Source: CALBPI01 sp039027435 | GTDB lineage: Bacteria; Pseudomonadota; Gammaproteobacteria; Steroidobacterales; Woeseiaceae | Direction: 5' to 3' | Assembly: GCA_039027435.1 (NCBI GenBank) | Contig: JBCCKF010000006.1 | Location: 186,001 to 250,000, forward strand | DNA length: 64,000 bases | In this document: positions 1 through 9,207 of the stretch, in pieces | Numbering within the stretch: the first letter of the stretch is position 1 | Layout: each line of letters starts with the position of its first letter | Translations under genes and position numbers: made by a program | Notes under the pieces: generated by a model | The model's database searches: none | Told to the model about the DNA's origin: nothing | Seen by the model: only the letters and a program-made list of their open reading frames with translations

Positions 1-405
1 CAGATGATGATGTTGGCAGCAGACGCTCAGGAGTCGTTGTACAAGGATGATAATGAGGGCGCGCTAGAGTTAACGAATCGCGCCATCGAGCTCACCGGGG
101 AATCGTTGCTCAATGTGATTGCGGCGGATGAATTGACCAACATTCTTGCAGCCATGTACGACGTCTTACGCAAAGCGGGGGAGCCAGAGCGCGCTATCGA
201 GGGCTTGCTGCCGTTGATCGATAAGTTCCCAGGGCATGCCCTTGCGCATCTGAGATTGGCACAGGCCTACGAAGCGGCCGGCGACACGATCAAGTCGATT
301 GATGCTTTGGAGGCAGCGTTGGTGATTTGGCAGGATGCCGACGAGACCTTTGTCTACCTGCTGGAGGCGAAGGCGCTTCAGGCTCGATTGGGATCAGACG
401 TCTGA
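1..405 (+). CDS. TPR-repeat protein, C-terminal part (cut by window edge)
   Basis: The reading frame is open to the left edge (first codon CAG), so this is probably the C-terminal ~134 residues of a larger protein. The visible part is all helical, with TPR-like pairs: one at about residues 40-70 (ADELTNILAAMYDVLRKAG) and a clear one at about 78-105 containing GHALAHLRLAQAYEAAGD. Such repeats bind partner proteins, and nothing here shows which partner. The 3' end overlaps the 3' end of the convergent ABC exporter gene by 12 bp. An internal ATG run at 4-12 could be a start, but no ribosome site can be seen because the window begins there. Confidence 0.6.
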   Translation, partial: QMMMLAADAQESLYKDDNEGALELTNRAIELTGESLLNVIAADELTNILAAMYDVLRKAGEPERAIEGLLPLIDKFPGHALAHLRLAQAYEAAGDTIKSIDALEAALVIWQDADETFVYLLEAKALQARLGSDV

Positions 406-2190
406 GGCAGCCGCCATGCCGGTTTGGACCTGCCACAGTTGGGCGTAGATCCCACCGGCCTTGAACAACGCTTCGTGCGTGCCTGCCTCAGTGATGCGGC
501 CCTGATCGATCACGTAGATTTGATCTGCGTTCACCACCGTGGACAGCCGGTGTGCGATGACGATGCTGGTTCGAGTTCTGGAGAGGCGCGCCAGTGAGCG
601 CTGGATTGCCGCCTCGGTCTCATTGTCGACTGCAGAGGTTGCTTCATCGAGGATGAGTATGGGCGGATCTTTGAGCAAAGCCCGCGCGATGGAGAGTCTT
701 TGACGTTGACCGCCCGAGAGCTTTTGACCCTGCTCCCCGACCATCGTGTCGAGACCTTCGGGTAGTTTGTCGATGAATTCTCGAGCTTCGGCCGCATCGA
801 TGGCGGCGATCACCTCCTCATCCGATGCATCCATACGGCCGTAAGCGATGTTTTCCCGCACAGTTCCATGGAACAAGAATACGTCCTGGCTGACCAGGCC
901 AATTTGACCTCGGAGGCTCGCGAGTGTGCTCTTCGCGATATTCTGACCACCGATACTGATGCTGCCGGACTGCGGCAGGTAAAACCGCAACAGAAGCTTG
1001 ATGATCGTGCTCTTTCCTGAGCCTGTTTGTCCGACCAGCGCGACCGTCTGTCCTGACTGGATGTTCAGCGCGATATCCTTCAAAACCGGGACATCATCTC
1101 TGTAAGCGAAGTTAACGTTTTCAAATCGAATGTCGCCACGAGGGTTCGACAGGGTTTTGGCAGTCTCGCTATCGCGGATCCTGACAGGCACCTCGAGCAG
1201 GTCCAGAATGCGACGCGTCGACGCCATGGCACGTTCGTAGAGATCGACCGTGTTGGCGAGATCGGTCAGCGGCCAGAGCAGGCGCTGCGTCAAGAACACC
1301 AGCACGCCATAGGCGCCAACATTCATCTCCCCGTTCAGTACCTTGTAACCGCCGAACAGGAACGTTGCGACGAAACCCGCCAGGATCGCCATCCGGATCA
1401 CCGGGATGAACGCGGAGCTCACCGCGATCGCTTTGCGGTTGGCCCGCACATAGTCGCGAGATGCTTTATCCATCCGTTCGACTTCGAGCTCCTCCGTCGC
1501 GAAACTCTTGATGGTCATGATGGCCGAGATGTTCGCCGCCAGTCTGCTGGAGAGTTGTCCAACGCGTTCGCGAACGCCGGCATAGAGCGGTTGGGCGCGA
1601 CGCTGAAAATAGAAAGCGCCGATCACGATGACCGGGATCGGCGTAAACGCGATCAGTGCGATACTCGGTGAGACGAGAAAAAACACGCCACCGACGGAGA
1701 TCAGCGTTGTGGCCACCTGAATCAGCGAATTGGCGCCAGTGTCGAGGAAGCGTTCGAGTTGGTTGACATCGTCGTTCAAGATGGCGACGACGTTGCCTGC
1801 CCGTGTTTGCTCGAACCACGAAAGATCTAGCTGTTGCGTGTGCTCGTAGGTGTCCATCCGCAAGCGATGCTGCAGGTCTTGCGCGAGATTCCGCCACCCT
1901 ACCAGGAGCAGGTATTCGAATACCGACTCTCCGATCCAGATCGCGAGCGTGAGCAAGGCCAGAAGCAACATCTGATCGCGCGGCGCCGTGATGCCCATTG
2001 CCGCGACGAATGAGTCCTGCTGGCGGACCACCACATCGATGGCGATGCCGATCAGGATCTCTGGCATCACATCAAATAGCTTATTCATGACCGAGCAAAA
2101 ACTGGCGAACCAGATCCGGCCTCTGAACGGCGTGGCATATCGGAGCAAACGACGGAGTGCGGAGAAGGATGTTTGGGATGAGACGCTCAC
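394..2190 (-). CDS. ABC exporter half-transporter (MsbA/LmrA-like)
   Basis: An inner-membrane ABC exporter of 598 residues with the fused membrane-domain/ATPase layout of MsbA-like half-transporters, which work as homodimers. The N-terminal 320 residues hold about six membrane helices. The C-terminal ATPase has Walker A GQTGSGKST near residue 390, the signature LSGGQRQR near 490, Walker B ILILDEATSAVD near 512 and the switch histidine in IAHRLST near 546. The start is GTG, preceded by GCGGGGC. It is divergent from the aminotransferase gene. The substrate could be a lipid, drug or peptide, because no specificity residue is evident and no partner subunit lies next to it. Confidence 0.9.
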   Translation of the reverse strand: MSVSSQTSFSALRRLLRYATPFRGRIWFASFCSVMNKLFDVMPEILIGIAIDVVVRQQDSFVAAMGITAPRDQMLLLALLTLAIWIGESVFEYLLLVGWRNLAQDLQHRLRMDTYEHTQQLDLSWFEQTRAGNVVAILNDDVNQLERFLDTGANSLIQVATTLISVGGVFFLVSPSIALIAFTPIPVIVIGAFYFQRRAQPLYAGVRERVGQLSSRLAANISAIMTIKSFATEELEVERMDKASRDYVRANRKAIAVSSAFIPVIRMAILAGFVATFLFGGYKVLNGEMNVGAYGVLVFLTQRLLWPLTDLANTVDLYERAMASTRRILDLLEVPVRIRDSETAKTLSNPRGDIRFENVNFAYRDDVPVLKDIALNIQSGQTVALVGQTGSGKSTIIKLLLRFYLPQSGSISIGGQNIAKSTLASLRGQIGLVSQDVFLFHGTVRENIAYGRMDASDEEVIAAIDAAEAREFIDKLPEGLDTMVGEQGQKLSGGQRQRLSIARALLKDPPILILDEATSAVDNETEAAIQRSLARLSRTRTSIVIAHRLSTVVNADQIYVIDQGRITEAGTHEALFKAGGIYAQLWQVQTGMAAASDV

Positions 2191-2297
2191 GCCCCGCAGT
2201 GTATCAGCGTCTGCTCGCGAAACCTTCGATGCGTGCCTTGAGTGCCCGATGGCCTGCGGTTATTCTGGCGCACCGGCGCGTCAGGATAGAGTTTCCC

Positions 2298-3287
2298 ATG
2301 AGTGTTTTTGGCACCGAATTTTGCGAGCAGTACGCGCTCGCGCACTTTGACGGTGAGACCTGGCAGGGCGGCGATCTGATTCCGCTGGAGCCGCTCGCGT
2401 TGCATCCGGCTTCGCACGTGTTTCATTACGCGAGCACCTGTTTTGAGGGCTTTAAGGCCTATCGATGGGATGACGGCTCGGTGCATGTCTTCCGCCTCGA
2501 TGATCACGTCGCTCGGATGCAAAAAAGCGCGGCCTCACTCATGCTGCCCATACCCGATGCGGATCTGCTGCGCGATATGGTGTTGCGTATCGTCGATGCG
2601 AGCCGGGAGCAGATTCCGGCTTTACCTGGAGCGCTCTACCTGCGTCCCACACTAATAGGCACGTTGCCCAACATCGGGGCGGCCGCATCGCCGAGCACCG
2701 AGGCGAAGTTGTTTGTATTGGCCTCGCCGGTCGGCGACTACTTTGCCGGTGGTATGCGCCCGCTCAAGATTCTGATCGACGATGAAAATGCGCGCTCGAC
2801 GCGGCAGCTCGGCAGCACAAAAACCGGCGGCAACTACGCGGCAGCGCTGGGTCCAACACTGGCGGCCAAAGCGAAGTACGGCGTCGATCAGGTGTTGTTC
2901 TGCCCGAGCTCGGATGTTCAGGAGACGGGTGCCGCCAATTTCATCCTGATTGGCGAAGACCGTGTGCAAACCAAGCCTCTGGATTCGTCCTTCCTGCACG
3001 GTATCACGCGCGCTTCGATTCTCCAGCTCGCCGAAGACCTGGGTTTCGAGGTTGTGCTCGAGGATTTCACCGTGCCGGCGCTGCTCGACGCGCTCTCCAC
3101 ACACGATGCCGCGCTATCGGGCACGGCAGCCAGTCTGACACCGATTGGCACCATGATTTACCGGGACAAGGAGTACCCTGTAAATCCCGGCAGTGAGTAC
3201 GCAAACACACTCAAGCTGCGCGCCGCGCTCTCAGCGGTTCACAGCGGAGAGCGCGACGACCAACACGGCTGGTTGACCCGCGTTTAA
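2298..3287 (+). CDS. ilvE: Branched-chain amino acid aminotransferase
   Basis: A fold-type IV PLP aminotransferase that interconverts Leu/Ile/Val and their 2-oxo acids. The 329-residue protein resembles the eukaryote-like (BCAT II) branch, with TCFEGFKAYR near the N-terminus, the PLP lysine K175 in STKTGGNYAA, and QETGAANF binding the cofactor phosphate side. An upstream ATG at 2157 would add 47 basic, unconserved residues overlapping the divergent ABC gene. I chose 2298 because conserved sequence (MSVFGTEF) begins there. The stop codon overlaps that of the convergent azoreductase gene in a TTAA palindrome (3284-3287). Confidence 0.92.
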   Translation: MSVFGTEFCEQYALAHFDGETWQGGDLIPLEPLALHPASHVFHYASTCFEGFKAYRWDDGSVHVFRLDDHVARMQKSAASLMLPIPDADLLRDMVLRIVDASREQIPALPGALYLRPTLIGTLPNIGAAASPSTEAKLFVLASPVGDYFAGGMRPLKILIDDENARSTRQLGSTKTGGNYAAALGPTLAAKAKYGVDQVLFCPSSDVQETGAANFILIGEDRVQTKPLDSSFLHGITRASILQLAEDLGFEVVLEDFTVPALLDALSTHDAALSGTAASLTPIGTMIYRDKEYPVNPGSEYANTLKLRAALSAVHSGERDDQHGWLTRV

Positions 3288-3913
3288 GCAGCCTGCGTGG
3301 CAGCATCAGCCACCAGTTCTTCAGCGAGCTTGGCCAGCTGGTCACCGGCCGCTGCCAGGCTGACGTCGGCAGCGAAGTTGAGCCGATCCGCGGCCACTGT
3401 CGTGATGTCGGTGATGCCGAGGAAACTCAGGAATTGCCGGACGTGCGGCGTGGCGAAATCGGCCGCGGAGTCCACTGGAACGCCGCCAGACGTGACCACG
3501 ACAATCGCACGCTTGCCTTTTAGCAAACCCTCGGGCCCGTTCTCCGTATAGCGGAAAGTCCGTCCTGCGCGAGCGACCTGATCGAACCACGCTTTTAAAG
3601 ACGCAGGAATGCCAAAGTTGTAAAGCGGCACACCGACGACCACGACGTCTGCGGCTTCGAGCTCTTCAACCAATGCATCGGAGAAGGCGAGCGCAGAGCG
3701 GTCGTCGTGGCTGCGCTGATCTTCTGGGGTAAACGTGGCGCTGACCCAGTTTTCATCGATCAGTGGCACACCCTGCGCAACGTCGCGCTCGGTGATTTCG
3801 GCCTTAGCCTGCGCGGAAACCGCTTCAATGAACCGTCTTGTCAGTTCTCGGGACTGCGAGGCTGTCGATCTGGCACTGCTCTGGACGTTCAGAATATTGA
3901 TAGAGGCGGACAT
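3284..3913 (-). CDS. azoR: FMN-dependent NADH-azoreductase
   Basis: A flavodoxin-fold NAD(P)H quinone/azo reductase of 209 residues, the usual AzoR length. The FMN phosphate loop is the NVQSSARSTASQSREL segment near the N-terminus. PLYNFGIPASLKAWFDQV is the family hallmark at the dimer/active-site face, and VVVTSGGVPV follows. It two-electron reduces quinones and azo compounds in the cytoplasm, often as protection from electrophiles. The start at 3913 has GGAGTG about 8 nt upstream; a longer frame up to 4027 would run into the divergent LysR gene. That LysR-type regulator and a dyad between the genes suggest inducible control. Confidence 0.92.
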   Translation of the reverse strand: MSASINILNVQSSARSTASQSRELTRRFIEAVSAQAKAEITERDVAQGVPLIDENWVSATFTPEDQRSHDDRSALAFSDALVEELEAADVVVVGVPLYNFGIPASLKAWFDQVARAGRTFRYTENGPEGLLKGKRAIVVVTSGGVPVDSAADFATPHVRQFLSFLGITDITTVAADRLNFAADVSLAAAGDQLAKLAEELVADAATQAA

Positions 3914-3991
3914 CGGATTCACTCCATGTATGACGTTGACGATGAGCATGGATGTTCCAACTGAAGAGATAAACACTACAAAAATTAAATT

Positions 3992-4014
3992 ATTGTTGCC
4001 AAAATAGGAACAAT
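3992..4014. promoter_or_regulatory. LysR-type operator overlapping the regulator's start codon
   Basis: The dyad ATTGTTGCC (3992-4000), AAAATA spacer, GGAACAAT (4007-4014) matches the T-N11-A interrupted palindrome bound by LysR-type regulators. It lies in the 99-bp gap between azoR and the divergent LysR gene, and its right arm runs into the ATG at 4013. It probably serves both autorepression and azoR activation. Binding is inferred. Confidence 0.6.
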
Positions 4015-4954
4015 GGCAAGATTTCAAGAGCTTGAGTGTTTTGTGGCCGTGGTCGAGACCGGCAGTATTACTGCTGCTGCAGATCGTCTCGAGTTGGCCA
4101 AGAGTGCGGTCAGTCGCAGGCTGGCGGCGCTTGAGAAGCGCCTGAGTGTGCAGTTGCTGAATCGAACGACCCGCGCGATCGACCTGACGAATACCGGTCG
4201 CGCGTTCTACGAGCGCGCGGTTGCTGTGCTATCCGATCTGGCCGAGGCCGAATCCGCAGTTGCCCAGGAGCGCGGGACGCTTTCGGGCGTACTGCGACTC
4301 GCACTGCCGTTATCGTTCAGTGTTCGCCATATGGGCGCACCGCTCAGCGCATTTCTTGCCCAGCACCCGGAGGTTCGCTGTCAGATCGATCTCAACGACA
4401 GGCGGGTCGATCTTGTCGCGGAGGGTGTCGATCTGGCACTCAGGATTGGAGTGCTGGAAGAATCGACGCTGGTCGCTCGTAAGCTGTTCGATGCATCGGC
4501 CACGGTGTGCGCAAGCCCGGATTATCTCAATCGCCACGGTACACCGACCCAACCCATTGAGCTCCTGGACCACGATGTGCTGGTCTACGCCAATGCCAGA
4601 GAGCCCGAGGTCTGGTCCTTCACGGATGAGTCCGGCGCACGCATACGAGCGCCGCTGCGCCCGAAGGTCTCCGCGAGCAACGGTGACCTGCTGAGTCGAC
4701 TGGCTGAGCAGGGGCAGGGCATTATTCAGCAGCCGACGTTCATGCTCGACGACGCATTGCGGCGTGGCGCTTTGGTGCCGATTCTTCGTGATTTTCAGCT
4801 GCCGGTGATTCCGGCGCATGCGGTGTATCCGCATACTCGCCACTTATCATTTCGCGTCCGGGCTTTCATCGATCATCTCGTTGCCTGGTTTGCCAAAGAC
4901 TTGCCCTGGGACGCCGCTCTCGATAGCCCGACGCTTGCAAGGAAGCGGAACTAG
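4013..4954 (+). CDS. LysR-family transcriptional regulator
   Basis: A 313-residue LTTR. The N-terminal winged helix-turn-helix spans about residues 1-62, with the recognition segment containing AADRLELAKSAVSRRLAALE and NRTTRAIDLTNTGRAFYERA. The remainder is the periplasmic-binding-like effector domain (LRIGVLEESTLVARKL). It is transcribed divergently from azoR, the usual arrangement for an LTTR and its target, and it resembles regulators of quinone/azo reductases. The effector is unknown; an electrophile or quinone is a reasonable guess. An AGGA sits just before the ATG, inside the dyad, so regulator binding could also limit its own expression. Confidence 0.92.
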   Translation: MARFQELECFVAVVETGSITAAADRLELAKSAVSRRLAALEKRLSVQLLNRTTRAIDLTNTGRAFYERAVAVLSDLAEAESAVAQERGTLSGVLRLALPLSFSVRHMGAPLSAFLAQHPEVRCQIDLNDRRVDLVAEGVDLALRIGVLEESTLVARKLFDASATVCASPDYLNRHGTPTQPIELLDHDVLVYANAREPEVWSFTDESGARIRAPLRPKVSASNGDLLSRLAEQGQGIIQQPTFMLDDALRRGALVPILRDFQLPVIPAHAVYPHTRHLSFRVRAFIDHLVAWFAKDLPWDAALDSPTLARKRN

Positions 4955-5032
4955 TCGGATAGTCCTGCTTCCGACCTGCGCTGTTCGCGAAGCGCGAGAT
5001 CCTAATTCAGCGCATTTTCAGGGAGCGAGCCG

Positions 5033-5920
5033 TTGGCTGAACCCGATCAGGCTGCGGCACGCGAAGGCGTGATTGCGGCGATCACCGCCTACACCATCTG
5101 GGGTTTCCTGCCGGTTTACCTGATCTTCACGATTGCGGTCCCGGCAACCGAGCTGCTGATGCACCGAATCGTCTGGAGCATCCCGTTTGGTGCGGTCATT
5201 ATTAGCGTGCGCCACCAGTGGCGAGACGTACTCGACGCTCTGACGAAACCCAGGCGTCTCGGTTGGTTGTCTCTCGCGGCGTTCTTCATCGCAGTGAACT
5301 GGCTGGTCTACATCATCGCGGTGCAAAACCAGCAGATTTTTCAAGCTAGCCTCGGCTACTACATCAATCCGCTCGTTTACGTGCTGGTCGGCGTGGTGTT
5401 TTTTGGTGAGAAGCTGCGTGCGCTGCAGCTTATCGCCGTGGCGCTGGCGACTGCGGGCGTGCTGGTGTTGACTGTCAGCGGCGGCGAGTTTCCACTGGTC
5501 TCGCTGGTCCTTGCGATCTCTTTCACCATCTATGGGGTCATTCGAAAGCAAATCACCGTCGGCGCCATGCCCGGGCTTTTTGTCGAGACTCTGCTGCTCC
5601 TGCCCATCGCGCTGGGCGGGCTTATCTGGCTCACATCGAAGGGCTCAGCAGTGTACACACAGGCATCGCCGACCCTCATGGCGTTGATTGTGTTCGCGGG
5701 TCCTTTGACCGTGGTTCCATTACTTTGCTTCGCCATTGCGGCTCGGCGATTGCGCTTGTCGACGATCGGTTTTCTGCAGTTCATTGGTCCAACGTTGCAG
5801 TTCGCCGTCGGTTGGTACAACGGTGAGAGCCTGACGCCGGCAAGGACCGTTTGCTTTTCGTTAATCTGGATTGCGGTGGTGGTCTTTTGCATAGACTCAC
5901 TGAGGCGAAACAAAGGCTAA
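5033..5920 (+). CDS. rarD: RarD-type EamA permease
   Basis: An integral membrane protein of 295 residues with about ten helices, from the DMT superfamily. The RarD signature appears at the N-terminus: AYTIWGFLPVYL, then ELLMHRIVWSIPFG; YINPLVYVLVGVVFFGEKL follows in the middle. RarD proteins are predicted exporters of small metabolites (named from chloramphenicol sensitivity), with no firm substrate. The start is TTG with a good AGGGAG about 7 nt upstream. It is followed 31 bp later by the GlpD-like gene on the same strand. Confidence 0.9.
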   Translation: MAEPDQAAAREGVIAAITAYTIWGFLPVYLIFTIAVPATELLMHRIVWSIPFGAVIISVRHQWRDVLDALTKPRRLGWLSLAAFFIAVNWLVYIIAVQNQQIFQASLGYYINPLVYVLVGVVFFGEKLRALQLIAVALATAGVLVLTVSGGEFPLVSLVLAISFTIYGVIRKQITVGAMPGLFVETLLLLPIALGGLIWLTSKGSAVYTQASPTLMALIVFAGPLTVVPLLCFAIAARRLRLSTIGFLQFIGPTLQFAVGWYNGESLTPARTVCFSLIWIAVVVFCIDSLRRNKG

Positions 5921-5951
5921 TCCGGCAGGCCTGATCCGATACACTAGCGCT

Positions 5952-7586
5952 ATGAGTTCGCAGCTGCGCAACACCAATATGGAACGTCTCGAGCGCGAGT
6001 CGTTCGATGTGCTTGTGATCGGCGCCGGCATCAACGGTGCGGTCAGCGCAGCGGCGCTCGCCGGGAAAGGCGCCAAGGTTGCGATCGTCGACGCTGGAGA
6101 CTTTGCCGGCGAGACCAGCTCACACTCATCCAATCTTGCGTGGGGCGGTATCAAGTACCTCGAAAACCAGGAGTTCGGGCTGGTTTGGAATCTCTGCGCC
6201 AGTCGCAACGAACTCATGCGAGCCTACCCCTCTACCGTTAAGGAAGCTCGCTTTATCGCAGCGGTACCTAACAAGTTTCGCTGGCCGCGATTTGTACTGT
6301 ATCTCGGCGCGTTGCTTTACTGGGCATTCGGTCGCTTTCGGACCCGAATGCCGCACTATTTGTCGGAAGCCAGTCTCATTGGCCGCGAACCCGTGCTGCG
6401 CGCGGAGTTCACCAATGGGGGGATGGAGTATTCAGACTGCTACCTCTACGACAACGATGCTCGCTTCGTTTTCAACTTTGTCCGCACCGCGATGGACAGC
6501 AGTGCCGTGGCGGCCAATTACGTTCGAGTGACGAAGACCGATCGCGACGATGAAGGCTGGCGAGTCTTGCTGCGCGACGAGGAAACCGGCCGTGAATTCA
6601 CCACCCGGGCGAAGACGCTCGTCAATGCTTGCGGGCCTCAGGTCGATGCCCTGAACCAACTGACCGGCCAGAAGACCGAGCACCGCCATGTGTTTTCCAA
6701 AGGGATTCACCTGATTGTCGATCGCGTAACCGAAAGCAAACGCATCCTGACGTCATTTGCATCCGATGGCCGTTTGTATTTTGCAATTCCGATGGGCAGT
6801 CGGACTTGCATCGGTACTACGGATACTCGCGTTGAACACTGGAACACGGCGGTCACCGAGGACGATCGTCAGTTTGTCCTCGATAACGCCAACCAACTAC
6901 TGAAGCTCGATCAGCCATTGACGCGCGACGACATCATTGCAGAGCGCTGCGGTGTGCGCCCGCTTGCCGTCAAGTCGGGCAACGCGAACGGCGACTGGTT
7001 GGATTTGTCTCGAAAGCACGCGATCGATGTTGATCACAAACAGAAAATGCTCTCGATCTTCGGCGGTAAGCTGACCGACTGTCTCAATGTTGGCAATGAA
7101 GTGTGTGACTTGATCAGTGAGTTTGGCGTTGCACTGCCGTTGCAGGGGCGTCGTTGGTATGGAGAGCCTGGACCCGAAGCTGAGCGAGAGTTCTTGCGTC
7201 AGGCGGAGTTGATGGACCTCGATGCGCATACGCATCCGAATTCCACCGAGCCGCTCACGCAGCGATTCTGGCGACGCTATGGAGCCAACGCCATCGGTAT
7301 GCTCGAGCGCATTCGCGAGAACCCTGCCATGGCCGAACCGTTAATGAAGAACGCCGATTATCTGCGTTGCGAAATCGATTACACGGCGCGACGCGAGATG
7401 GTAACGCGACTCGACGATTTCCTGCGCAGACGTTCGAAGATCACGCAGGTGGTGCGAGAGGCAGAGGTCATCGCTGCACCTGGGTTAGGCGTCGCCTGCG
7501 GCATTTTTTTTGGTGACCAGGCGCAAGCGAAACTGGACGAATATCTCTCCCGGAACAACCCGGGTGAAGACCGATTAGCTTCCTGA
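5952..7586 (+). CDS. glpD: FAD-dependent glycerol-3-phosphate dehydrogenase-like oxidoreductase
   Basis: A 544-residue flavoprotein of the GlpD type, which oxidises glycerol-3-phosphate to dihydroxyacetone phosphate at the membrane and feeds the quinone pool. The N-terminal Rossmann motif is VIGAGINGAVSAAALAGKGA, followed by the family segment SSHSSNLAWGGIKYLE. The middle has LYFAIPMGSRTCIGTTDT, and the C-terminal helical DAO_C domain contains EIDYTARREMVTRLDDFLRR. The usual GlpD wording HGGLRYLE is altered to WGGIKYLE, so a related substrate is possible. No glpF, glpK or glpR is nearby. Confidence 0.82.
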   Translation: MSSQLRNTNMERLERESFDVLVIGAGINGAVSAAALAGKGAKVAIVDAGDFAGETSSHSSNLAWGGIKYLENQEFGLVWNLCASRNELMRAYPSTVKEARFIAAVPNKFRWPRFVLYLGALLYWAFGRFRTRMPHYLSEASLIGREPVLRAEFTNGGMEYSDCYLYDNDARFVFNFVRTAMDSSAVAANYVRVTKTDRDDEGWRVLLRDEETGREFTTRAKTLVNACGPQVDALNQLTGQKTEHRHVFSKGIHLIVDRVTESKRILTSFASDGRLYFAIPMGSRTCIGTTDTRVEHWNTAVTEDDRQFVLDNANQLLKLDQPLTRDDIIAERCGVRPLAVKSGNANGDWLDLSRKHAIDVDHKQKMLSIFGGKLTDCLNVGNEVCDLISEFGVALPLQGRRWYGEPGPEAEREFLRQAELMDLDAHTHPNSTEPLTQRFWRRYGANAIGMLERIRENPAMAEPLMKNADYLRCEIDYTARREMVTRLDDFLRRRSKITQVVREAEVIAAPGLGVACGIFFGDQAQAKLDEYLSRNNPGEDRLAS

Positions 7587-7598
7587 GGGGGAAAAAGC

Positions 7599-8768
7599 AT
7601 GAGCGAAGAGAAACAGTTTGACGTTGTCGTGTACGGCGCGAGTGGCTTTACCGGGAGACTGGTCGCTGAGTACCTGCAAAAGCGCTACGGTGATGACAAC
7701 AGCGTTAAGTGGGCAATGGCTGGTCGCAATCCCGAGAAGCTCGCTGCAGTCCGCGCGAAAATCGGCGTACCCGATTCCATCCCGTTGATCACGGCAGATG
7801 GTAGTGATGATTCGTCCCTGCAAGCCATGGCCGCCCAGACCAAAGCGATCATCACGACGGTCGGCCCGTACCAGATGTACGGCGGATTGCTGGTCGAAGT
7901 ATGCGCGAAATCTGGGACCGACTATCTCGATCTTTGTGGCGAACCTGCCTGGATGCGGCAGATGATCGATGCGCACGAGAGCACAGCAAAACAGAGCGGG
8001 GCGCGGATTGTGTTTTCCGCGGGGTTCGACTCGATTCCGTTTGATTGCGGCGTCTGGTTATTGCAGCAACACTGCATCGCGGAAGACGGCAAGCCCTCCT
8101 CAAGAATTCGTGGCCGCGTTGCCAAGATGCAAGGCACTTTCTCTGGCGGGACGGCCGCTAGCTTCAAGGCGACGATGGCAGCGGCTCGTGATCCGGAAAT
8201 TCTCGCCCTGTTGCGTAACCCCTTCTCGCTGGTGCCAGGGTTTACCGGTGCGGACCAACCACCGGGCAACAAGCCGATGTTGGACGAGGCCGTCGGCAGC
8301 TGGGTCACACCGTTCATCATGGCAACGATCAATACGCGTAACGTCCATCGCAGCAATGCCCTGACCGGCTTCTCGTACGGCGAGGATTTCGTATATGACG
8401 AGATGTTGATGACTGGTCCTGGCGACAAAGGCGAGCAAATCGCGAAAGCGCTGGCCGACCGTGATGATATGTCGTCGAGTGACGGTCCCAAGCCGGGCGA
8501 AGGTCCGAGCAAGGAAGAGCGCGAGGCAGGCCATTACGAAGTGCTGTTCCACGCAGAACGAGATGGCGATCCGATGCGACTCGTCGTCACGGGTGACCGT
8601 GATCCGGGTTACGGTTCGACCAGCAAGATGTTGGCCGAGGCGGCGCTGTGTCTCGTCAAAGACTGTCAGGCGACATCGGCTGGAATCTGGACGCCAGCTG
8701 CGGCCATGGGCCAGCCGTTGATCGACCGCCTTATCGCCAACGCTGGACTCACATTCAATAGAGTGTGA
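7599..8768 (+). CDS. Saccharopine dehydrogenase-like NAD(P)-binding protein
   Basis: A 389-residue protein of the saccharopine dehydrogenase NADP-binding family, in the branch that includes trans-acting enoyl reductases of mycobacterial lipid synthesis and eukaryotic SCCPDH. The Rossmann motif is VVYGASGFTGRLVAEYL at residues 10-26, followed by AGRNPEKL and VGPYQMYGG. GFDSIPFDCGVWLL is typical of this branch. GAGGGGGAAAAAGC precedes the ATG, 12 bp after the GlpD-like stop, so the two are likely co-transcribed. The true substrate is unknown; lysine metabolism is unlikely because this branch is diverged from true lysine enzymes. Confidence 0.82.
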   Translation: MSEEKQFDVVVYGASGFTGRLVAEYLQKRYGDDNSVKWAMAGRNPEKLAAVRAKIGVPDSIPLITADGSDDSSLQAMAAQTKAIITTVGPYQMYGGLLVEVCAKSGTDYLDLCGEPAWMRQMIDAHESTAKQSGARIVFSAGFDSIPFDCGVWLLQQHCIAEDGKPSSRIRGRVAKMQGTFSGGTAASFKATMAAARDPEILALLRNPFSLVPGFTGADQPPGNKPMLDEAVGSWVTPFIMATINTRNVHRSNALTGFSYGEDFVYDEMLMTGPGDKGEQIAKALADRDDMSSSDGPKPGEGPSKEEREAGHYEVLFHAERDGDPMRLVVTGDRDPGYGSTSKMLAEAALCLVKDCQATSAGIWTPAAAMGQPLIDRLIANAGLTFNRV

Positions 8769-8802
8769 GATCGGCGTTGCCACGATTTAGTCGGACTTTG
8801 GC

Positions 8803-9207
8803 ATGACCGAGTACGAATACGCCGATTTGTTTGCTGCCTTTCTGGAGGCGCAAAATAGTGTAGCGGCGAATTACATGACCTTGGTCTCGGCAATGTTGGC
8901 CGCGAGCTACTTTTTTGCGCCCAAGCTCGACCGACTGTCGGCGTCGATGTTTCTTTTCATTTATTCGCTGTGGGCGGTCACTCTTATCATGGCCGTATTC
9001 GGGGCGGTTGGGGACTTTGTCGGGATCGGCAAGGAAATCGCGAGGCTGGGCCAAATGCCCGATACACAACTGGGTTGGCTCGGCCCGGCGGCAACGAATG
9101 CGGCGGGCATGGATTTTATATTCTTAACCGCGATTAGCGGTTCGATTTTGGTCTATATCGCTTCCGTGGTTTTTTTCTTTCAGATGCGCCGAAAACGCTT
9201 CGACTAG
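8803..9207 (+). CDS. Small membrane protein of unknown function
   Basis: A 134-residue protein I do not recognise. It has three likely membrane helices, at about residues 25-40 (TLVSAMLAASYFF), 50-70 (FLFIYSLWAVTLIMAVFGAV) and 105-128 (FLTAISGSILVYIASVVFFF), and a basic tail MRRKRFD that predicts a cytoplasmic C-terminus. It lies 34 bp after the saccharopine-dehydrogenase-like gene, probably in the same transcript. Its stop overlaps that of the convergent MFS gene by 4 bp (CTAG). Confidence 0.7.
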   Translation: MTEYEYADLFAAFLEAQNSVAANYMTLVSAMLAASYFFAPKLDRLSASMFLFIYSLWAVTLIMAVFGAVGDFVGIGKEIARLGQMPDTQLGWLGPAATNAAGMDFIFLTAISGSILVYIASVVFFFQMRRKRFD

